NCBI GenBank assembly: GCA_947629615.1
Contig: CANRER010000028.1
Span: 1 to 13,142, forward strand
Length of the DNA: 13,142 nt
Source of the DNA: an uncultured Clostridia bacterium
GTDB lineage: Bacteria > Bacillota > Clostridia > UMGS1883
Reading direction: 5' to 3'
Positions 5,690 through 11,383 of the stretch are shown here, piece after piece. Each line of letters starts with the position of its first letter. Position 1 is the stretch's first letter. Made by a program: the position numbers and the translations under genes. The notes below the pieces were generated by a model. It saw only the letters and a program-made list of their open reading frames with translations, had not been told where the DNA came from and did no database searches.

Positions 5690-7174
5690 ATGCAAAACAT
5701 TCCCAAAATCAAGGTGGGCGTAGTCGCCGTCAGCCGCGACTGCTTCCCCGAATCCCTTTCGGTTTCGCGCCGCAAGGCCCTCATCAAGGCCTATACGGAT
5801 AAGTACGGCGCGCAGGACGTTTACGAATGTCCGATATGTATTGTTGAAAGCGAGCTTCACATGAAGCAGGCTCTGGCCGATATAAAGGCCGCCGGCTGCA
5901 ACGCGCTGTGCGTGTATTTGGGCAACTTCGGGCCGGAAATTTCCGAAACCATGCTCGCGCAGGAGTTCGACGGGCCGAAGATGTTCGTCGCCGCCGCCGA
6001 GGAAAACATCGGCTGCCTGTCCGACGACAGAGGCGACGCCTACTGCGGTATGCTCAACGCCAGCTACAACCTTAAGCTGCGCGGAGTGACCGCCTACATA
6101 CCCGAATACCCCGTCGGCACGGCGGAGGAATGTGCCGACATGATACACGACTTCCTGCCCATAGCCCGCGCGGCGGCCGGTCTTAAAAACCTAAAGCTCA
6201 TCTCCTTCGGCCCGAGGCCCCTCAACTTCCTCGCCTGCAACGCCCCGATTTATCAGCTTTACAGGCTGGGCGTTGAAATCGAGGAAAACTCCGAGCTCGA
6301 TTTGTTCGAGGCCTTCAATAAGCACGAGGGCGACAAGCGTATTCCCGACGTTATGGCCGACATGGAAAAGGAGCTCGGCGCGGGCAACCTCAAGCCCGAG
6401 GTACTGCCCAAGCTCGCTCAGTACGAGCTTACGCTGCTCGACTGGATAGAGGAGCATAAGGGCTCCAAGCAGTATGTGGCCATAGCCGGCAAGTGCTGGC
6501 CCGCCTTCCAGACGCAGTTCGGCTTTGTGCCCTGCTATGTCAACAGCCGCCTGACCGGGCGCGGCATACCCGTGTCCTGCGAGGTTGATATTTACGGCGC
6601 GCTCAGCGAATACATCGGCGCCTGCGTCAGCGAGGACGCCGTTACACTGCTCGACATCAACAATTCCGTGCCCGCCGATATGTTTAAGGCCGACATCGAG
6701 GGCAAGTTCCCCTATACGCACAAGGACACCTTCATGGGCTTCCACTGCGGCAACACCTGCTCGTCGAAGCTCGCGGCCTGCTCGATGAAGTACCAGAAGA
6801 TTATGGCGAGGAGCCTCCCCGTCGAGGTTACGAACGGCACCCTCGAGGGCGACATAGCCCCCGGCGACATCACGTTCTTCCGCCTTCAGTCCACGGCCGA
6901 CGCAAAGCTTCGCGCCTACATAGCCAACGGCGAGATTTTGCCCGTCGCGTCGCGCTCGTTTGGCGGCATAGGCGTGTTCGCCATTCCCGAAATGGGCCGC
7001 TTCTACCGCCATGTGCTTATCGAGAAAAACTTCCCCCACCACGGCGCGGTGGCCTTCGGCCATCACGGCAAGGCTCTGTTCGAGGTGTTCAAGTACATCG
7101 GCGTGCCTGTGGACGAGATAGGCTTCAACCGCCCGAAGGGTATGCTTTATAAAACGGAAAATCCGTTTGAGTAA
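5690..7174 (+). CDS. L-fucose/L-arabinose isomerase family protein (FucI-like)
   Basis: A 494-residue cytoplasmic aldose-ketose isomerase of the FucI fold. Candidate metal ligands match the FucI pattern Glu-Asp-His (E. coli FucI E337, D361, H528): E298 in SCEVDIYGALSEY, D322 in LLDINN, and H450 or H451 in NFPHHGAVAFGHHG. The first two are 24 residues apart, as in FucI. The protein is about 100 residues shorter than E. coli FucI (591), common in divergent Clostridia members. AAAGGAGAG precedes ATG by 7 bases. araD starts 11 bases after the stop, so the natural product is probably a ketose bound for L-ribulose-5-phosphate, i.e. L-arabinose isomerase-like activity. L-fucose or D-arabinose as substrate cannot be excluded by sequence. 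No sugar kinase gene is in the window. Confidence 0.85.
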   Translation: MQNIPKIKVGVVAVSRDCFPESLSVSRRKALIKAYTDKYGAQDVYECPICIVESELHMKQALADIKAAGCNALCVYLGNFGPEISETMLAQEFDGPKMFVAAAEENIGCLSDDRGDAYCGMLNASYNLKLRGVTAYIPEYPVGTAEECADMIHDFLPIARAAAGLKNLKLISFGPRPLNFLACNAPIYQLYRLGVEIEENSELDLFEAFNKHEGDKRIPDVMADMEKELGAGNLKPEVLPKLAQYELTLLDWIEEHKGSKQYVAIAGKCWPAFQTQFGFVPCYVNSRLTGRGIPVSCEVDIYGALSEYIGACVSEDAVTLLDINNSVPADMFKADIEGKFPYTHKDTFMGFHCGNTCSSKLAACSMKYQKIMARSLPVEVTNGTLEGDIAPGDITFFRLQSTADAKLRAYIANGEILPVASRSFGGIGVFAIPEMGRFYRHVLIEKNFPHHGAVAFGHHGKALFEVFKYIGVPVDEIGFNRPKGMLYKTENPFE

Positions 7175-7185
7175 GGAGCGCCGCC

Positions 7186-7884
7186 ATGCTTGAACAACTG
7201 AAGGAAACCGTGCTCCGCGCAAATTTGGAGCTTCCCAAAAAGAACCTTGTCACCTACACATGGGGCAACGTCAGCGGCATAGACCGCGAAAAGGGGCTTG
7301 TGGTAATCAAGCCCAGCGGCGTTCCCTACGAGGAGCTTAAGGCCGAGGATATGGTAGTGCTCGACCTCGACGGCAACAAGGTGGAGGGCGATTTGCGCCC
7401 CTCCAGCGACACTCCCACGCACATCGCGCTATACAAGGCCTACCCCGCGCTCGGCGGCGTCGTTCACACCCATTCGCGCTACGCCACGATATGGGCGCAG
7501 GCCGGCAAAAGCATACCGCCGCCCGGCACCACCCACGCGGACTACTTCTACGGCCCCATCCCCTGCACCCGCCCCCTCACCAAGGAGGAAATCGAGGGTG
7601 AATACGAGCTTAACACCGGCAAGGTCATCATCGAAACCTTTAACAACGCCGGTATAAACCCCGTATATGTGCCGGGCGTGGTGGTTCAGTCGCACGGGCC
7701 TTTCGCTTGGGGCAAGAACCCCGACGAGGCCGTGCATAACGCCGTCGTTATGGAGGAGGTCGGCATGATGGCGCTGAACACCAAGCTGCTCAACCCCTCC
7801 GTGCCCGACGTGGACGCCTTTTTGCTGGACAAGCACTTCATGCGCAAGCACGGCAAAAACGCCTATTACGGCCAAAGCAAATGA
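7186..7884 (+). CDS. araD: L-ribulose-5-phosphate 4-epimerase
   Basis: A 232-residue class II aldolase/epimerase that interconverts L-ribulose 5-phosphate and D-xylulose 5-phosphate, the last step from L-arabinose to the pentose phosphate pathway. It aligns with E. coli AraD along its whole length with a one-residue offset. Zinc ligands are H94 and H96 (VVHTHSRYATIWAQ) and H170 (QSHGPFAWG). D75 lies in SSDTPTH, D119 in THADYFYG, and the C-terminus keeps KNAYYGQ with the catalytic Tyr at about 228. These features separate it from L-fuculose-phosphate aldolase. AAGGAG (7173-7178) overlaps the isomerase stop and lies 7 bases before ATG. It forms one unit with the isomerase upstream and the TSCPD gene downstream. 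Confidence 0.96.
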   Translation: MLEQLKETVLRANLELPKKNLVTYTWGNVSGIDREKGLVVIKPSGVPYEELKAEDMVVLDLDGNKVEGDLRPSSDTPTHIALYKAYPALGGVVHTHSRYATIWAQAGKSIPPPGTTHADYFYGPIPCTRPLTKEEIEGEYELNTGKVIIETFNNAGINPVYVPGVVVQSHGPFAWGKNPDEAVHNAVVMEEVGMMALNTKLLNPSVPDVDAFLLDKHFMRKHGKNAYYGQSK

Positions 7885-7893
7885 GGGAAAGCC

Positions 7894-8148
7894 ATGACGT
7901 ACACTTATAAAACAAAGGGCGTTTGCTCCCGCGCAATCACGCTCGAAATAGACGGCGACCACACCATAAAGAGCGTCGCCTTCGCGGGCGGCTGCAACGG
8001 CAACACTCAGGGCGTCGCGAAGCTCGCCGTCGGCATGAGAGCCGAGGACGTTATCGCCCGCCTTCGCGGCATAAACTGTAACGGACGCGGCACCTCCTGC
8101 CCCGACCAGCTCTCGAACGCCATTGAGGAGGCCCTCGCCATAATGTAA
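7894..8148 (+). CDS. Small TSCPD domain-containing protein
   Basis: An 84-residue soluble protein that is a stand-alone TSCPD domain. The signature GTSCPDQL is at about residues 66-73, and GVCSRAI, FAGGCNGN and INCNG supply further cysteines (C11, C34, C62, C69), a set able to bind a metal. The same domain occurs at the C-terminus of B12-dependent ribonucleotide reductases, where it is cysteine-rich, and as small free proteins in Clostridia of unknown role. It begins 9 bases after araD with AGGGAAA upstream, so it is the last clear gene in that unit. A functional link to sugar metabolism is only suggested by position. Confidence 0.88.
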   Translation: MTYTYKTKGVCSRAITLEIDGDHTIKSVAFAGGCNGNTQGVAKLAVGMRAEDVIARLRGINCNGRGTSCPDQLSNAIEEALAIM

Positions 8149-8163
8149 AAGGGCCGTAAAAAA

Positions 8164-8268
8164 ATGGCGCAGACCGTTCAAGGGCTGAATGAACTGATTA
8201 ATGCCCGCTTTGAGCATTATGTGTTTGCTGAAAAGCAAAGAATTAATGTAGAAAATCCGCTCATATGA
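8164..8268 (+). CDS. Possible 34-residue small protein
   Basis: An ATG at 8164, preceded 10 bases upstream by AAAAGGG (8147-8153), opens a 34-codon frame ending TGA inside the palindrome at 8266-8268. The peptide starts MAQTVQGLNELINARFEH and is charged, polar and not membrane-like. Base use is much more AT-rich than the neighbouring genes. It could be a real small gene, the remnant of a longer one, or chance. I know no family for it, and the overlap with the terminator stem argues against strong translation to the end. Confidence 0.22.
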   Translation: MAQTVQGLNELINARFEHYVFAEKQRINVENPLI

Positions 8269-8278
8269 GCGGATTTTC
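8251..8278. terminator. Bidirectional palindromic terminator
   Basis: Two perfect 14-base arms, GAAAATCCGCTCAT and ATGAGCGGATTTTC, meet with no spacer, giving a hairpin with a tiny loop in either strand. On the plus strand the stem ends in TTTT and is followed by CGTTATTTT, an acceptable U-rich tract for ending the Asp23/isomerase/araD/TSCPD transcript. On the minus strand the same arms also end in TTTT, so it can stop the convergent ABC transporter transcript. Confidence 0.7.
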
Positions 8279-8301
8279 GTTATTTTATGTCCTTGAACTA
8301 C

Positions 8302-8395
8302 GAACGAAAATCACCGCTCGGCGTACCTATGTACGCCGTCGGGAGTGCTTGCTCGGCTGCCAAAGCAGCTTGCGCGAGCTGATTTTCGTCCGTTC
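8302..8395. other. Structured intergenic element: outer stem enclosing two hairpins
   Basis: The stretch folds almost completely. A perfect 10-bp outer stem pairs ACGAAAATCA (8304-8313) with TGATTTTCGT (8380-8389); GAACG (8302-8306) can alternatively pair with CGTTC (8391-8395). Inside, hairpin one pairs CGGCGTAC (8319-8326) with GTACGCCG (8331-8338) around loop CTAT, extended by CCG/CGG. Hairpin two pairs GCTCG (8351-8355) with CGAGC (8375-8379) and GCTGC (8356-8360) with GCAGC (8365-8369) around loop CAAA. A further small hairpin, GACCG/CGGTC (8410-8427), lies just beyond. No credible protein is encoded and there is no U-tract, so it is not a simple terminator. It could be a structured RNA or a dispersed repeat (MITE-like); the active strand is unknown. 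Confidence 0.55.
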
Positions 8396-8456
8396 TGCAC
8401 GATTTTTTCGACCGGCCCCGCGCGGTCAATTACAAAGCGAGTCCTTTTACTTCACC

Positions 8457-9230
8457 TTAATTTCCGCTTTCGATACTGATTTGGTTGAACCTATCGAGCA
8501 AATCGTCCACATCGACGTTACGGCGGGCCTCGCCGCTAAGGTCCATCTCAATTCCGCCGCGATGGAACATCAAAAGCCTATCGCCGTAGGAAACGGCGTG
8601 ACGCAGATTATGCGTCACCATCATGGTGGTTATGCCCTTCTCGCGGACGATTTTATTCGTCAGCCCGATTATCAGCTCGCTGGTTTTGGGGTCGAGGGCG
8701 GCGGTATGCTCGTCGAGGATAAGCAGCTCGATGTCGGTCATGGTACACATCACCATGGCAAGCGCCTGCCTTTGCCCGCCGGAAAGCGAGCCGACAAGCA
8801 CGTCGAGCTTATTTTCGAGCCCCAGTCCGAGCGGGGCCAGCATTTCCTTATATGCCTCTATCCGCTTGCGGTTCACGCCCATGCCGAGGCCGTAAAACCT
8901 GCCCTTGTTATCGGCGAGGGAAAGGTTTTCGAGTATCGTCATGTTCGGCGAGGTGCCCTTTTGCGTATCCTGAAAAACGCGGCCAATATGGCGGGCGCGG
9001 CGGAACTCCGTCATAGAGGTTACGTCGCTCCCGTCGAGGAAAATTTTGCCGGAGTTGGGGAAAATCGTGCCGCATATCAAATTGAGTATAGTCGTCTTTC
9101 CGCTGCCGTTGCTGCCGATTACCGTCACAAACTGGCCCTTTGGCACGCTGAGATTAAAGCCCTCGAGCACCTTTGTTTCATTTATCAGGCCGACGTTATA
9201 GGTTTTGCAAATATCCTTAAGCTCAAGCAT
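8457..9230 (-). CDS. ABC transporter ATP-binding protein (TrpZ-like)
   Basis: A 257-residue nucleotide-binding subunit that powers the importer encoded by the two genes before it. Walker A is GSNGSGKTT (residues 39-47), the Q-loop is VFQDTQ (85-90), the ABC signature is LSGGQRQ (149-155), Walker B is LLILDEHTAALDP (169-181) with E174 as the catalytic base, and the switch His is H207 in VTHNLRHA. All catalytic elements are intact. The start overlaps the end of the permease gene by 8 bases, indicating coupled translation. It resembles LivF/LivG-type ATPases as expected for a BPD_transp_2 permease partner. Confidence 0.93.
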   Translation of the reverse strand: MLELKDICKTYNVGLINETKVLEGFNLSVPKGQFVTVIGSNGSGKTTILNLICGTIFPNSGKIFLDGSDVTSMTEFRRARHIGRVFQDTQKGTSPNMTILENLSLADNKGRFYGLGMGVNRKRIEAYKEMLAPLGLGLENKLDVLVGSLSGGQRQALAMVMCTMTDIELLILDEHTAALDPKTSELIIGLTNKIVREKGITTMMVTHNLRHAVSYGDRLLMFHRGGIEMDLSGEARRNVDVDDLLDRFNQISIESGN

Positions 9231-10101
9231 CGGCGGCGCCCCCTTTGAACAGCTTGCTGTTTATTGTGAGAATAACAAGGAACAGCGCGGCGATAACAAG
9301 CTTCAGAAGCTGCGGCTTAAGCCCGAGCATAAGCGACGCGCTGATGCACAGATAATATATAACTCCGCCGAATACGACCTTCAGCGTGTCGCCCATAAGC
9401 TTTGCCTTGCGGAAAACCGTCATGCCGATGATGACCGACGCGAGGCCGATAACCATGGAGCCGGTGCCGGTGGTGATGTCGAAGCCCATATTATACTGGC
9501 ACATCATCGAGCCGCTGAGCGACACAAGGCCGTTCGCTATGGCGAGGCCGAGCATTTTTATTTTGCCGCTGTCCACGCTGAGCGACTTCACAAGCTGCTC
9601 GTTTGCGCCGCAGGCGCGGAGCAGCATGCCGCTTTTGGTTTTCATATACAAGTCGAAAAGCGCCTTTATCACAACTACGCAGAGGATTATGATTACCAGC
9701 TTGGCCTGCCTTTCGGGGAGGAGCCTCGCCAAAGCCCCCTTAAAAATGGTGGGCTGAGTGTAGAACTGGAGGTTGCTGCGGCCGGCTATCGTCAGATTGA
9801 CGCTGTAAAGAGCGGTCATCATAAGTATGCCGCTGAGAAGGTTCGTCACGTTCAGCTTGACGTGGATAAGGCCCGTCACGACGCCGGCGGCCGCCCCGCA
9901 GAGGAAGGCGGCGGGCAGGCAGAGCCACGGGTTCGCGCCGGAAATTATGAGCACCGCCGTAACCGCGCTGCCCAGCGGGAAGGTGCCGTCCACGGAAAGA
10001 TCCGGGAAGTCCAGCACGCTGTAGCTGATGTAAAGCCCCAGCGCCAAAACGGCGTAGATAAGGCCCTGCTCGGTCGCGCTTTGCAGCATATTCAGTAACA
10101 T
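9223..10101 (-). CDS. ABC transporter permease, BPD_transp_2 family (TrpY-like)
   Basis: A 292-residue integral membrane protein with about eight helices. The N-terminal GLIYAVLALGLYISYSVLDF and LDFPDLSVDGTFPLGSAV are typical of the permeases that accompany PF04392 binding proteins, distantly related to LivH of branched-chain amino-acid importers. ACGANEQLVKSLSVDSGKIK (about residues 172-191) is the cytoplasmic coupling loop to the ATPase. ATG 10101 is preceded by a GGGGGAT purine stretch. The gap of 70 bases to the upstream lipoprotein gene contains a terminator-like hairpin. This permease and the ATPase overlap by 8 bases. Confidence 0.92.
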   Translation of the reverse strand: MLLNMLQSATEQGLIYAVLALGLYISYSVLDFPDLSVDGTFPLGSAVTAVLIISGANPWLCLPAAFLCGAAAGVVTGLIHVKLNVTNLLSGILMMTALYSVNLTIAGRSNLQFYTQPTIFKGALARLLPERQAKLVIIILCVVVIKALFDLYMKTKSGMLLRACGANEQLVKSLSVDSGKIKMLGLAIANGLVSLSGSMMCQYNMGFDITTGTGSMVIGLASVIIGMTVFRKAKLMGDTLKVVFGGVIYYLCISASLMLGLKPQLLKLVIAALFLVILTINSKLFKGGAADA

Positions 10102-10120
10102 GGATCATCCCCCATTCTGC

Positions 10121-10154
10121 GAAAAACGCGGGAGCGGAACGGCTCCGCCCCCGC
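10121..10154 (-). terminator. Intrinsic-terminator-like hairpin inside the ABC operon
   Basis: Read on the minus strand, GCGGGGGCGGA pairs with TCCGCTCCCGC (plus-strand 10128-10154) over 11 bp with one G-U pair and loop GCCGT, and is followed directly by GTTTTT. It lies between the binding-protein stop and the permease start. Such a GC-rich stem with a U-tract would stop part of the transcription, leaving more binding protein than membrane subunits. Confidence 0.7.
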
Positions 10155-10171
10155 AGGTTCAGCTTTCGCGA

Positions 10172-11200
10172 TTACTCGGCCTCGGTGTATTCGGCTCTGG
10201 CGTCAAGCTCCTCGGGAATGGTCACGCCGAGAGAGTCGGCCACGGCCTTGTTTATGGTGAGCTTGCTGTCCTCAACATATTCGCTGCCGATTGTGGAAAT
10301 GTCCTCGCCGTTAAGCACCTTGGCGGCCATAGCGCCGGTCTGCCTGCCGAGAGCGACATAGTCGAGCCCCTCAGACGCGATGCAGCCGTTCTTGACCTGC
10401 TCCTCCTCGCTGCCGAACACGGGAACGCCGGCGGCGCCCGCCTTTTCGAGCAGAACGGGAAGGTTTTCGACGATGAGGTTATCGGTGAGGTTTACAACGC
10501 AGTCAACCTCGGCCACGAGCCTTTCGGCGGCCAGCGGTATCTCGTTGGCGGCGGTAACGCCGATGGCGTTTATCTCCAGCCCGTAATCGCCGGCCTTGAG
10601 GGTGTACTCCCCTACCTGAGTTTCGCTGTTGACCTCGCTGGTATTATAGAGTATGCCGAGCTTGGTCGCCTCGGGGAGCAGGGTGTGGATAAGATTGAGC
10701 TGCTTTTCAACGGGGATAAGGTCGCTGACGCCGGTAACGCCCTCGCCGGCCTTGCCCATCTCGGGAACGAGGCCCGCGGCGACAGGGTCGCTGACGGCGC
10801 AGAACACAAGGGGAATACCCGCGTCATGGCCGGCCACATAGCAGGCCTGCGCCGAGGGGGTGGCTATCGCGCCCATGAGGTCAACCTTCTTGGCGGCGAA
10901 CTGCTGGGCGATGGTAGTGGCTATGGTAGTGTCGTTATTGGCATTCTGATAGTCGATAACGAGGTTTTCGCCCTCGACGAAGCCGCCCTCGGCAAGGCCC
11001 TCGATGAAGCCCTCGCGGCAGTTGTCGAGAGAGGGGTGGTCGGCTATCTGGGTTATGCCGACGGTGACGGTTTTGGCCTCGGTTTCGGCTCCGTTCTCCG
11101 CGTCCGTGTCGGGCGTACCCGTCGTTGCGGGAGAGCCGCAGGCGCACAGCGACAGCGCGAGCGCGGCCGAAAGCGCGGCTATCAAGCTTTTCTTTTTCAT
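10172..11200 (-). CDS. ABC transporter substrate-binding lipoprotein (PF04392, TrpX-like)
   Basis: A 342-residue extracytoplasmic solute-binding protein. The N-terminus is a lipoprotein signal: MKKK, a hydrophobic core, and a lipobox LCAC with C21 as the likely lipidated cysteine, followed by a Ser/Thr/Glu-rich linker (22-43). The mature domain starts KTVTVGITQIADHPSLD and contains VDLMGAIATPSAQA, FCAVSDPVAAGLV and GVSDLIPVEKQLNLI, hallmarks of the PF04392 family. The best-known member pair, TrpXYZ, imports aromatic amino acids, but family ligands vary and I cannot read the ligand here. AAAGGAG (minus strand, plus 11209-11215) precedes ATG. Predicted transcripts begin only about 20-30 bases upstream, leaving no room for a T-box. 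Confidence 0.92.
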   Translation of the reverse strand: MKKKSLIAALSAALALSLCACGSPATTGTPDTDAENGAETEAKTVTVGITQIADHPSLDNCREGFIEGLAEGGFVEGENLVIDYQNANNDTTIATTIAQQFAAKKVDLMGAIATPSAQACYVAGHDAGIPLVFCAVSDPVAAGLVPEMGKAGEGVTGVSDLIPVEKQLNLIHTLLPEATKLGILYNTSEVNSETQVGEYTLKAGDYGLEINAIGVTAANEIPLAAERLVAEVDCVVNLTDNLIVENLPVLLEKAGAAGVPVFGSEEEQVKNGCIASEGLDYVALGRQTGAMAAKVLNGEDISTIGSEYVEDSKLTINKAVADSLGVTIPEELDARAEYTEAE

Positions 11201-11227
11201 GAAAATTTCTCCTTTACAAAGAATTTA

Positions 11228-11263
11228 CTTATATATACTACCACACAAAGCTCAAAATTGCAA
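11228..11263 (-). promoter_or_regulatory. Promoter of the ABC transporter operon
   Basis: Two overlapping choices exist on the minus strand: TTGCAA (11263-11258) with TAGTAT (11240-11235), 17-base spacer and an extended TGG; or TTGAGC (11255-11250) with TATAAG (11233-11228), 16-base spacer. I cannot choose between them. Both start the message within about 30 bases of the ATG. Confidence 0.55.
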
Positions 11264-11266
11264 ATA

Positions 11267-11289
11267 TTTTTTTGCGTTTTTTTGATTTT
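11267..11289 (-). promoter_or_regulatory. Phased A-tracts (possible UP element or bent DNA)
   Basis: Two runs of seven A on the minus strand (T on plus, 11267-11273 and 11277-11283) begin exactly 10 bases apart, directly upstream of the TTGCAA -35 choice. One-turn phasing like this bends DNA and can contact the polymerase alpha subunit. Function is inferred. Confidence 0.45.
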
Positions 11290-11320
11290 AGTGATTTTCA
11301 ATGCAAATTTTTCACTAAAA
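11286..11320. promoter_or_regulatory. 9-bp inverted repeat, operator candidate
   Basis: TTTTAGTGA (11286-11294) and TCACTAAAA (11312-11320) form a perfect inverted repeat with 17 bases between, in the middle of the divergent intergenic region. No U-tract follows on either strand, so it is not a terminator. Its position between the two outward promoters suits a regulator that controls both, but no regulator gene is present in the window. Confidence 0.4.
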
Positions 11321-11334
11321 CCGCAATCTTGGGC

Positions 11335-11363
11335 TTGCATTTTCTGTCGAAACCGCTTATAAT
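11335..11363 (+). promoter_or_regulatory. Promoter of the DUF554 gene
   Basis: TTGCAT (11335-11340) and a perfect TATAAT (11358-11363) are separated by 17 bases. The start of transcription would fall near 11370, right at the GAGGTG ribosome site (11371-11376), so the leader is only about 15 bases. Confidence 0.6.
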
Positions 11364-11383
11364 AATGAGCGAGGTGTTTTTTA

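Noticed and set aside
6191..8238. Two long minus-strand frames opposite the isomerase, araD and TSCPD genes
   Set aside because: Fully explained as antisense of well-supported genes with catalytic residues in place.
8408..8430. GACCG/CGGTC hairpin as the terminator of the ABC operon
   Set aside because: Stem is only 5 bp and on the minus strand it is followed by A residues, not U; the palindrome at 8251-8278 is a better stop.
11286..11320. Inverted repeat as an intrinsic terminator
   Set aside because: The loop is 17 bases, the stem is AT-rich, and no U-tract follows on either strand.
8265..11362. Three long plus-strand frames (327, 297 and 420 codons) across the ABC operon
   Set aside because: They are antisense to the ATPase, permease and binding-protein genes, whose Walker, signature and lipobox motifs are intact; the first also runs through the structured intergenic element.
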